Assembly: GCA_017885365.1 (NCBI GenBank)
Contig: JAFNGD010000143.1
Coordinates: 529-6,254, forward strand
Reading direction: 5' to 3'
Source of the DNA: Nitrospirota bacterium
GTDB taxonomy: Bacteria; Nitrospirota; UBA9217
Length of the DNA: 5,726 nt
Below the pieces are notes generated by a model. The model was given only the letters and a program-made list of their open reading frames with translations, ran no database searches and was not told the origin of the DNA. Below are positions 1-4,823 of the stretch, piece after piece (positions within the stretch are counted from its first letter, which is position 1; each line of letters starts with the position of its first letter). The position numbers and the translations under genes were made by a program.

Positions 1-2
1 CT

Positions 3-131
3 CCCTACGGCGCGTCGACGATCGCCGGCGGTGACGGCTCCCGCAGCCCGAGCGAGAACGAGCTCGCTATCGCGCGGTTCCAGGGCAAACATGTGGCCGA
101 GATCGCGAAGAAGCTGAAAGGGATCAAGTAG
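3..131 (+). CDS. wrbA: WrbA-like NAD(P)H:quinone oxidoreductase, C-terminal fragment
   Basis: Only the last 42 codons and the TAG stop lie in the window; the start is beyond the left edge, and the frame begins at base 3. The visible tail begins [14 protein letters not shown] and continues into a [13 protein letters not shown] stretch. This matches the highly conserved C-terminus of the WrbA family ([22 protein letters not shown]). These proteins are FMN-binding, flavodoxin-fold, cytoplasmic enzymes that reduce quinones by two electrons with NADH or NADPH, usually linked to oxidative stress protection. The fragment ends [11 protein letters not shown], as expected for a natural C-terminus. It converges with the minus-strand radical SAM/peptide unit, and the hairpin at 161-185 follows 29 nt after its stop. 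Family assignment from the tail alone is strong; nothing can be said about the N-terminal flavin site. Confidence 0.9.
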   Translation, partial: PYGASTIAGGDGSRSPSENELAIARFQGKHVAEIAKKLKGIK

Positions 132-160
132 GCCGGAATACGCAAGAAGCAGAAAAACAA

Positions 161-185
161 GAGCTCGGGAATGATCCCCGAGCTC
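161..185 (-). terminator. Rho-independent terminator, probably bidirectional
   Basis: A perfect 9-bp inverted repeat (GAGCTCGGG at 161-169, CCCGAGCTC at 177-185) encloses a 7-nt loop. On the minus strand the stem is followed by a T-rich run (TTGTTTTTC, from 160 down to 152), a classic intrinsic terminator placed 30 nt after the stop of the small peptide gene. On the plus strand the stem is followed by GTATTGTTTGG, a weaker T-tract, so it may also end the wrbA transcript. Its position between two convergent genes fits both roles. Confidence 0.85.
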
Positions 186-215
186 GTATTGTTTGGAACG
201 CGCTGTCGCGATCTG

Positions 216-278
216 CTAGCAGGAGCTTTTGCACTTGCACGTCGTTGCCGTGGTCTTTGCTACCTTTTTGATGGACAT
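216..278 (-). CDS. 20-aa Cys-rich peptide, probable RiPP precursor (CbpA-like candidate)
   Basis: This small gene reads MSIKKVAKTTATTCKCKSSC followed by TAG. The first half is basic (four Lys among residues 4-17, no acidic residue anywhere), and the tail is a Thr/Ser/Cys block with cysteines at 14, 16 and 20, the last residue being Cys. It starts 40 nt downstream of the radical SAM/SPASM gene on the same strand and has the strongest Shine-Dalgarno in the window (AGGAGGAGG, 283-291). A terminator follows it. Small Cys-rich peptides beside SPASM radical SAM enzymes are typical substrates for thioether or related crosslinking, so I infer that the Cys/Thr tail is the modified core and the Lys-rich part a short leader. 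An in-frame ATG at 296 would add MKGGGI, but it would read through the ribosome binding site, so 278 is preferred. NCBIfam's 'modified peptide precursor CbpA' is my best name, from memory and unverified. It has no recognisable export or leader-cleavage motif. Confidence 0.8.
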   Translation of the reverse strand: MSIKKVAKTTATTCKCKSSC

Positions 279-282
279 GATG

Positions 283-291
283 CCTCCTCCT
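283..291 (-). promoter_or_regulatory. Strong Shine-Dalgarno of the small peptide gene
   Basis: On the minus strand AAAGGAGGAGGC (293 down to 282) precedes the ATG at 278. Aligning the anti-SD to the first GGAGG leaves a 7-nt spacer. This site decides the start at 278 over the in-frame ATG at 296. It contrasts with the upstream radical SAM gene, which has no SD, and suggests the peptide is translated in excess over its enzyme. Confidence 0.85.
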
Positions 292-318
292 TTCATCGTT
301 GAATAAAGAGTAACAATT

Positions 319-1461
319 CTATTCTGCTTTGTCAATCACACCGTAGAGCGAGCAGCGGTACAGGTCCCTGCCCTGCGGATTTTCCAGGAGCTCTGCACGG
401 TACCGGCATCCGCCGCGGCAGGCTTCGAGATATTCGCATTTGCAATCGAGGCTTTCGAGCTTGACGGGCCGTATGCGCTGCCAGCAGGCACGAAGCCCCT
501 CGTCGATGGTACCGACGGCGCGGTCCCCGTAGAACGTGCACTTCGCCGCGGTGCCGTCGGGCAGCACGGCCATGAGGTGGAGGCCGCAAGCATACCCCGG
601 TCCCGTGGCGTGCATGCCTCCACCGTATCCGTAACCCAGATATTTCCCCCCCTCCTCGGGGCTGCCCGTCAGCTCACGGTTGTCCTTCAGCCTCCCTGCG
701 GCGCAGGGTACGTCGACGGTCCAGTCCTTGATGCCGAGGGACTTGAAGAGCCGTTCCATGGCATCGAAGTCGCCGAGGTTCCCGGCATGGACCATGGTCG
801 AGACCGAGACCTCGAATCCGGAGTCCAGGGCGCGGCGCATGGCGTCGAGCGCGATGTCCCAGGTACCTGCGCCCCGGAGGGCGTCGTGCGCTGCCTCCAT
901 CCCGTCGATGCTCACCTGGATCTCCTGGACCTTGAGGCGGTTCAGCACGTCCTTCTTGAGCAGGACGCCGTTCGTGAACAGGACCTTCCTCAGGAACAGG
1001 TCGGGGAGCATCTCGTTGATCTCATCGAACCGGGAATGGAGGAGGGGTTCGCCGCCGGTGAGCAGCACCCGGAGGCCCTGCATCTCCTCGAACTCTTTCA
1101 ACACCGACCGGACCTGGACCGAGCTCAGCTCGCGGGGAGTGTCGTCGCCGATGTAGCAGTGCCTGCAGCGAAGATTGCAGCGGCTGGTCAGCTGCAGCTC
1201 GAGATAGCGGAGCGACGGGTCCGGGGAAGGCTTGAGGTGCGGACGCTTGAGTACAACCTTTTCCCGCGTCAAAAGACCTTCCTCAAGGCAGTAATCGATG
1301 AAGGCGCTGTCCCGATTGTCGCATCCTTCCTCGGAAGCACAGGAGGTTAGGAAGCGGAATGAATCATCGTCCAGTTCATAGACCTCGTCCCGGGCGATCT
1401 GGTACACCGAGGGTGTTTCGAGCCACTTGAGCGCCGTTTGTCTGGTGAGATGAAAGCCCAT
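319..1461 (-). CDS. Radical SAM/SPASM peptide-modifying enzyme (CbpB-like)
   Basis: This 380-aa cytoplasmic enzyme has three parts. Residues 1-85 are a small domain whose pattern (VYELDDDSFRFL, then FIDYCLEEGLL) recalls the PqqD/RRE fold that binds precursor peptides; this is inference. Residues 86-250 are a radical SAM barrel with the [4Fe-4S]/SAM motif CNLRCRHC (Cys95, 99, 102), GGEP at 136-139 for SAM binding, and VSIDG at 183-187. Residues 290-372 are a SPASM domain: C-X10-G-X4-C (Cys292, Cys308), then Cys340, 342, 348 and 352, and a final Cys370, expected to hold two auxiliary iron-sulfur clusters. The first pair is C-X1-C rather than the usual C-X2-C. Length is normal for peptide-modifying SPASM enzymes. 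An in-frame TGA two codons upstream fixes ATG 1461 as the first possible start. No SD is visible and a TATAAT lies six bases before the ATG, suggesting a leaderless mRNA. The Cys-rich peptide gene 40 nt downstream is the likely substrate. The CbpB name is from memory; an anSME or other SPASM maturase is less likely because no sulfatase gene is present. Confidence 0.92.
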   Translation of the reverse strand: MGFHLTRQTALKWLETPSVYQIARDEVYELDDDSFRFLTSCASEEGCDNRDSAFIDYCLEEGLLTREKVVLKRPHLKPSPDPSLRYLELQLTSRCNLRCRHCYIGDDTPRELSSVQVRSVLKEFEEMQGLRVLLTGGEPLLHSRFDEINEMLPDLFLRKVLFTNGVLLKKDVLNRLKVQEIQVSIDGMEAAHDALRGAGTWDIALDAMRRALDSGFEVSVSTMVHAGNLGDFDAMERLFKSLGIKDWTVDVPCAAGRLKDNRELTGSPEEGGKYLGYGYGGGMHATGPGYACGLHLMAVLPDGTAAKCTFYGDRAVGTIDEGLRACWQRIRPVKLESLDCKCEYLEACRGGCRYRAELLENPQGRDLYRCSLYGVIDKAE

Positions 1462-1467
1462 GGTTCA

Positions 1468-1473
1468 ATTATA
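1468..1473 (-). promoter_or_regulatory. -10 box for the radical SAM/peptide unit
   Basis: A perfect TATAAT on the minus strand (1473 down to 1468) is followed by six bases (TGAACC) and then the ATG at 1461. The usual transcription start, about seven bases past the -10, would fall at or next to this A, giving a leaderless or nearly leaderless message. No good -35 is visible; the A-rich minus-strand stretch around 1485-1496 occupies that position. Confidence 0.6.
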
Positions 1474-1497
1474 CACGATGGTTTTTAGATTTTTTGT

Positions 1498-1503
1498 TAT
1501 AAT
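1498..1503 (+). promoter_or_regulatory. -10 box for the seven-Cys protein gene
   Basis: A perfect TATAAT on the plus strand abuts ATG 1504 and lies six bases (ATGCCC) before a second in-frame ATG at 1510. The expected transcription start is about 1510, so the first ATG may not be transcribed and the mRNA may begin at the second. There is no SD and no clear -35. It faces the minus-strand TATAAT at 1468-1473, 24 bp away, so the two promoters overlap and could be co-regulated or compete. Confidence 0.6.
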
Positions 1504-1890
1504 ATGCCCATGCTTCGAAAAAGAGCAAAAAAAGACAGAACGCTCTGCGTGAACTTCTGTAAATACTACAAGCCGGGCAGGAACGAAGAGTTCGAATGCC
1601 AGGGTTTCGTTGTGGTCCATGGGCTCATCAAGAAAGGCAGGAAGCTGTCCCAGGAAAGGCCCGGGATCGCGGCGGTGCCGGACGCGCGCACCCTTGAGGG
1701 ATTGAAGGGCCGCGTGTGCTCCGCCTGCGAGTTCCGTGAGGCGGACTGTGATTTTGTCTTGAGCAACGGCACGGCAGCGCCCTGTGGCGGTTTTGCGCTT
1801 CTGTCCCATCTCCTGGGAAGCGGCGACCTGATGCTGGAAGAGATCGAATCCAGGGGCGAGCGCATTCCCCGCAGCAAACTGCGGGGTTAG
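1504..1890 (+). CDS. Small seven-cysteine protein, function unknown
   Basis: I do not recognise this 128-aa protein (126 aa if it starts at ATG 1510). It begins with a basic stretch (RKRAKKDR) and has seven cysteines in two groups: C-X3-C-X12-C (15, 19, 32) and C-X2-C-X6-C-X11-C (72, 75, 82, 94), the last in a PCGGF motif. Such spacing suggests metal (zinc) or iron-sulfur binding, which is inference. There is no signal peptide or membrane segment, so it should be cytoplasmic. Codons are mostly G/C-ending like those of its neighbours, which supports the plus frame over the longer minus-strand frame across it. It is divergent from the radical SAM gene with a 42-nt gap and opposed -10 boxes, so it may belong to the same module as regulator, electron carrier or peptide partner. 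No SD precedes either ATG. A TAG at 1486-1488 excludes longer ATG/GTG/TTG starts. An 8-bp hairpin overlaps its last codons. Confidence 0.8.
   Translation: MPMLRKRAKKDRTLCVNFCKYYKPGRNEEFECQGFVVVHGLIKKGRKLSQERPGIAAVPDARTLEGLKGRVCSACEFREADCDFVLSNGTAAPCGGFALLSHLLGSGDLMLEEIESRGERIPRSKLRG
1867..1886 (+). repeat. Stem-loop at the end of the seven-Cys gene
   Basis: CCCCGCAG (1867-1874) and CTGCGGGG (1879-1886) pair perfectly over 8 bp around a CAAA loop, ending just before the TAG stop. The stem is stable and placed like a terminator, but the following bases (TTAGCGAGC) lack a T-run. It may be a weak terminator, a 3' end-protecting hairpin, or a chance product of GC-rich coding sequence. Confidence 0.45.
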
Positions 1891-2033
1891 CGAGCAAGTA
1901 GGATAGGCATGGCGCCTGAGGATCGAAGATCCCCTGCAGCGTGCTGCAGATAGCTTCAATGACGAGTACTTATAGACACCAGATCAACAGCTCAACTGTT
2001 CTCTAGTTCTCTGTACTTCGTATGTTCGGTCAC

Positions 2034-2056
2034 TTTCAGCGTCCTCTGTGCTGAAA
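2034..2056 (-). repeat. Inverted repeat carrying a dispersed intergenic element, copy 1
   Basis: TTTCAGC and GCTGAAA form a 7-bp stem around a 9-nt loop. Read on the minus strand (2056 down to 2039) it contains TTTCA-N4-AGAGGACGC, the same word with the same spacing as at 3883-3900 on the plus strand. The two copies flank the gamma-alpha subunit gene in opposite orientations. Confidence 0.45.
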
Positions 2057-2113
2057 CATTCGCAAGTAACGTCTCCTTCTCTAAAACGTGAAATTCCGTG
2101 CTCTAAGGGAATT

Positions 2114-2119
2114 GAGGTG
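2114..2119 (+). promoter_or_regulatory. Ribosome binding site fixing the gamma-alpha subunit start
   Basis: GAGGTG at 2114-2119 places GAGG six bases before the ATG at 2124. This start gives MDYTIKIGGEAGQGI, the typical N-terminus of the gamma domain. The in-frame ATG at 2088 would add twelve residues unlike the family and would place the SD inside the coding region, so 2124 is preferred. Confidence 0.8.
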
Positions 2120-2123
2120 CACT

Positions 2124-3854
2124 ATGGATTATACGATCAAGATCGGCGGCGAGGCGGGACAAGGCATCCACACCATCGGCGACACGCTGGGCCATGTGTT
2201 CGCCCGCGCCGGGTTCCATGTCTTCACGGACCAGGACTACGAATCCCGCGTTCGCGGAGGCCATAATTTTTACCGGATCCGGTTCGCTGACCGGCCGGTC
2301 ATGGCGCCGAAGAACGCGGTAGACATCCTCGTGGCCCTCGATAAGGAAAGCATCCTGCTTCACGCTCCGGAACTTACGTCCCGCGGACAGATTATTTACG
2401 ACGCGGAAACCCTCAAGCAGACACATGGTGAGCAGGCGTTCCTCGATATTCCGTTCGCGAAGCTCGCCGTGGAGCACGGTGGCGACAAGATCATGGCGAA
2501 CACCGTGGCAACGGGCGCGGTGCTCGGCATGCTCGGCATGGACCTCGAAGTCCTGCTGGGGATCATCGACGAGACCTTCAGAAAGAAGGGCGAGAAGGTC
2601 ATAACTGCGAACCGGCATGCCGCACTGGCGGGCTACGACCACGCGGTGAAGGGCTGTCTTAAATGCAACTTTGCCGTTGCCTCCGATGACAAGACCGAAT
2701 CCCGTCTTCTGGTAGGGGGTGCTGAAGCCATCGCCTTGGGCGCCCTGGCGTCGGGCGTGAAGTTCTACTCAGCCTACCCTATGACGCCAGCCACGGATAT
2801 CATGAACTACCTCGCGGGCAAGGAAAAGGAATACGGCATCGTGGTAGAGCAGGCCGAGGACGAGATCGCGGCGATCAATATGGCACTCGGCGCTTCCTTC
2901 GCGGGCGTGCGCGCCATGACCGGGACCTCGGGCGGCGGTTTCGCGCTGATGGTCGAAGGCGTATCGCTTGCCGCAATGACCGAGACGCCGGTGGTTATCG
3001 CCCTGGGCCAGCGGCCGGGCCCGGCCACAGGCCTCCCGACCAAGACGGAACAGGGCGACCTCCATATGGCGCTCCACGCCGGCCACGGCGAGTTCCCGAG
3101 ATTCATATTCGCGCCGGGAACGCCCGAGCAGGCCTTCTTCCTGACCAATAAGGCCTTCGACCTGGCCGAGAAATACCAGGTCCCGGCCTTCGTTCTTTTC
3201 GACACCTATCTCGCGGACGCGCAGTGGACCTCCCGCGGGTTCGATCTGAGCAGGCTCCGGAACACCGAATACCGTCTCCGGGGCGAGGCGTTCGAGAAAT
3301 TGGAGCGCTATGATCGCCACACCTACACGGAAAGCGGAGTGAGCCCGATGGCGATACCGGGAGACGCGAAGCACTTGGTGGTGACGGACAGCGACGAGCA
3401 TACCGAGGATGGCCATATCACCGAGGACGCGGAGACCCGCAACAGGATGGTGGACAAGCGGCTGTTCGCGAAGCTTCCGGGCATGCAGGCGGAGATCGCG
3501 CCGCCCTTCCTCTACGGCGACCATGCCCCGGATGTCGTGATCGCGGGCTGGGGTTCGCTTTACGGGCTCTTGCGTGAGGCCGTGGACGAGCTGGCGAGGT
3601 CGTATGGTATCGCCATGATCCATTTTGGTGAGCTCTACCCCTTCCCGGGCAGGGAGAAGTTCGATTACCTGGGACTGCTGGAGCGCGCGAAGCTCACGGT
3701 CTGCGTTGAGCAGAACGCGACGGGACAGCTCGCGAGGCTGATGAGGAGCGAGACGGGCTATGAGTTCGGGGCGCTCCTGAACAAGTACGACGGCAGGCCC
3801 TTCACGGTGGAGTCGCTGGTAGAGAACCTGAAAGGAATAATCAAGAAGTTGTAG
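2124..3854 (+). CDS. korA: 2-oxoacid:acceptor oxidoreductase, fused gamma-alpha subunit
   Basis: This 576-aa protein is the large subunit of a KorAB-type 2-oxoacid:ferredoxin oxidoreductase, which oxidatively decarboxylates a 2-oxoacid to its acyl-CoA with ferredoxin as electron acceptor, or runs in reverse. Residues 1-180 are the gamma domain (GGEAGQGI at 8-15, SRVRGGHNFY at 41-50). From about 195 to 370 is the alpha pyrimidine-binding domain, with YPMTP at 218-222, EQAEDE at 242-247, TSGGG at 268-272 and the family hallmark GPATGLPTKTEQ at 299-310. A middle segment with HTEDGHITEDAE (426-437) follows, then a C-terminal domain (about 470-576) including GELYPFPG at 502-509. The gamma-alpha fusion and length are normal for this family. 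The beta subunit gene follows after 100 nt, and no separate delta (ferredoxin) gene lies between. 2-Oxoglutarate is the default guess, but pyruvate, branched-chain or indolepyruvate-type substrates cannot be excluded from sequence alone. No internal break is seen. Confidence 0.93.
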   Translation: MDYTIKIGGEAGQGIHTIGDTLGHVFARAGFHVFTDQDYESRVRGGHNFYRIRFADRPVMAPKNAVDILVALDKESILLHAPELTSRGQIIYDAETLKQTHGEQAFLDIPFAKLAVEHGGDKIMANTVATGAVLGMLGMDLEVLLGIIDETFRKKGEKVITANRHAALAGYDHAVKGCLKCNFAVASDDKTESRLLVGGAEAIALGALASGVKFYSAYPMTPATDIMNYLAGKEKEYGIVVEQAEDEIAAINMALGASFAGVRAMTGTSGGGFALMVEGVSLAAMTETPVVIALGQRPGPATGLPTKTEQGDLHMALHAGHGEFPRFIFAPGTPEQAFFLTNKAFDLAEKYQVPAFVLFDTYLADAQWTSRGFDLSRLRNTEYRLRGEAFEKLERYDRHTYTESGVSPMAIPGDAKHLVVTDSDEHTEDGHITEDAETRNRMVDKRLFAKLPGMQAEIAPPFLYGDHAPDVVIAGWGSLYGLLREAVDELARSYGIAMIHFGELYPFPGREKFDYLGLLERAKLTVCVEQNATGQLARLMRSETGYEFGALLNKYDGRPFTVESLVENLKGIIKKL

Positions 3855-3882
3855 AGGCGAAAGAAAAATAAGAGAGGATCTC

Positions 3883-3900
3883 TTTCACCGAAGAGGACGC
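3883..3900 (+). repeat. Dispersed intergenic element, copy 2
   Basis: TTTCA-N4-AGAGGACGC occurs here within the 100-nt gap between the two oxidoreductase subunit genes and matches the inverted copy at 2056-2039 in 15 of 18 positions with no gap. The sequence continues with a purine-rich GCAGAG-type tail. Just upstream AAGAGA-GGA-TCTCTT (3870-3884) could form a small hairpin. Confidence 0.4.
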
Positions 3901-3941
3901 AGAGCAGAGTAGATTATTCTATTTCCGTATGATGCCGTACC

Positions 3942-3947
3942 GGAGGA
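3942..3947 (+). promoter_or_regulatory. Ribosome binding site of the beta subunit gene
   Basis: GGAGGA at 3942-3947 lies seven bases before ATG 3955 and supports that start, which yields a normal beta-subunit N-terminus with CPGCGN at residues 15-20. Confidence 0.8.
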
Positions 3948-3954
3948 GAACCAT

Positions 3955-4809
3955 ATGCCAACAGCAGAAGACTATCGAGGACAGGTGCCGGCCTGGTGCC
4001 CGGGATGCGGGAACTTCCCGATCCTGAAGGCCTTCAAGGACGCCATGACGGAGCTGGGCATGGAGCCGCACCAATACCTGCTCGTCTCCGGCATCGGCCA
4101 GGCTGCCAAGTTCCCCCACTATACGAAAGGGAACACTTTCAACGGCCTTCACGGCCGGGCGCTTCCCATCGCCACGGGCGCCCGTCTGGCGAACCACGAG
4201 ATGCCGGTGATCGTCACGACCGGCGACGGCGACTGCTACGGCGAGGGTGGCAACCACCTGATGGCCGCCATGCGGCGGAACATCAATATCAAGCTTTTCG
4301 TCCACGACAACCAGATCTACGGACTGACCAAGGGCCAGCCGTCTCCCACGACGGGCGAGGGCATGGTGACGAAGAACATACCCTTCGGCGTCATCTCGGC
4401 CCAGTTCAATCCCATGGCGCTCGCGGTGGCGCTGGACTGCAGCTTCGCGGCGCGGGCCTTTGCCGGCGACATGGAGCACCTCAAGGGGATCGTGAAGGAG
4501 GCGGTCAACCACAAGGGGTTCTCGCTCGTGGACATCCTTCAGCCCTGCGTGACCTTCAACAAGGTGAACACCTACGAGTGGTATCGCCAGCGGGTCTACA
4601 AGCTCGGGCCGGAGCATGATCCGACAAACCGCGTCAAGGCGTTCGAAAAAGCGCTGGAGTGGGGCGACCGCATTCCGGTCGGCATCATTTACCGGCACGA
4701 CCGACCGACCTTCGAAGAGCGCCTGCCGGTCCTGAGCGGGAAGCCGCTGGTGAGGCAGGAGCAGTTCAACAGGTCGAAGATCGAAAGGACGCTGGCAGAG
4801 TTCCAGTGA
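3955..4809 (+). CDS. korB: 2-oxoacid:acceptor oxidoreductase, beta (TPP-binding) subunit
   Basis: This 284-aa cytoplasmic protein is the catalytic partner of the preceding subunit and binds thiamine pyrophosphate, Mg2+ and a [4Fe-4S] cluster. CPGCGN at 15-20 supplies the CX2C cluster ligands (Cys15, Cys18). GDGDCYGEGGN at 90-100 is the diphosphate/Mg2+ motif, and DNQIYGLTKGQ at 118-128 completes the TPP site. Cys198 in QPCVTFN matches the distal cluster ligand of the family. The position that carries the third ligand in most members (SGIGC-S) reads SGIGQA here, with Gln49, so only three of the four usual cysteines are in place. Cys94 and Cys162 are the only others. I recall the SGIGQAAK-P form in other bacterial and archaeal members, so it is probably a subfamily trait and not damage. 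Length is normal. The corA gene follows 14 nt after the stop, suggesting one transcript. Substrate is not determined by these motifs. Confidence 0.93.
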   Translation: MPTAEDYRGQVPAWCPGCGNFPILKAFKDAMTELGMEPHQYLLVSGIGQAAKFPHYTKGNTFNGLHGRALPIATGARLANHEMPVIVTTGDGDCYGEGGNHLMAAMRRNINIKLFVHDNQIYGLTKGQPSPTTGEGMVTKNIPFGVISAQFNPMALAVALDCSFAARAFAGDMEHLKGIVKEAVNHKGFSLVDILQPCVTFNKVNTYEWYRQRVYKLGPEHDPTNRVKAFEKALEWGDRIPVGIIYRHDRPTFEERLPVLSGKPLVRQEQFNRSKIERTLAEFQ

Positions 4810-4823
4810 TCGAAACCAGGACC

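Larger units (their letters stand above)
1891..2123. other. Intergenic spacer with small inverted repeats, no gene seen
   Basis: These 233 nt between the seven-Cys gene and the oxidoreductase contain no convincing coding frame or RNA gene. They hold CTGCAGC-GT-GCTGCAG (1934-1949), AACAG-CTCAA-CTGTT (1986-2000) and TTTCAGC-N9-GCTGAAA (2034-2056). The oxidoreductase promoter should be here, but I see no clear -35/-10 pair. Composition from 1960 to 2110 is richer in A/T and CT runs than the flanking genes. Confidence 0.5.

Noticed and set aside
577..1350. Long plus-strand open frames opposite the radical SAM gene (577-1350, 680-1156)
   Set aside because: They are antisense shadows of a GC-rich gene; their translations show no recognisable motif, while the minus strand carries intact radical SAM and SPASM motifs.
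1934..1949. CTGCAGC-GT-GCTGCAG palindrome as an operator
   Set aside because: The symmetry is real, but with no second copy or known regulator motif I cannot support an operator call; it may be chance in GC-rich DNA.
1465..1959. 164-aa minus-strand frame across the seven-Cys gene
   Set aside because: It would run into the radical SAM promoter, shows no family features or SD, and the plus frame has organised Cys motifs and G/C-ending codons.
2088..2123. Upstream ATG extension of the gamma-alpha subunit
   Set aside because: The added twelve residues do not resemble the family N-terminus, and a good SD lies just before ATG 2124.
2769..3623. 284-aa minus-strand frame inside the gamma-alpha subunit gene
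   Set aside because: Antisense shadow; rich in Arg/His/Val with no motif, while the plus strand encodes a complete, conserved enzyme subunit.
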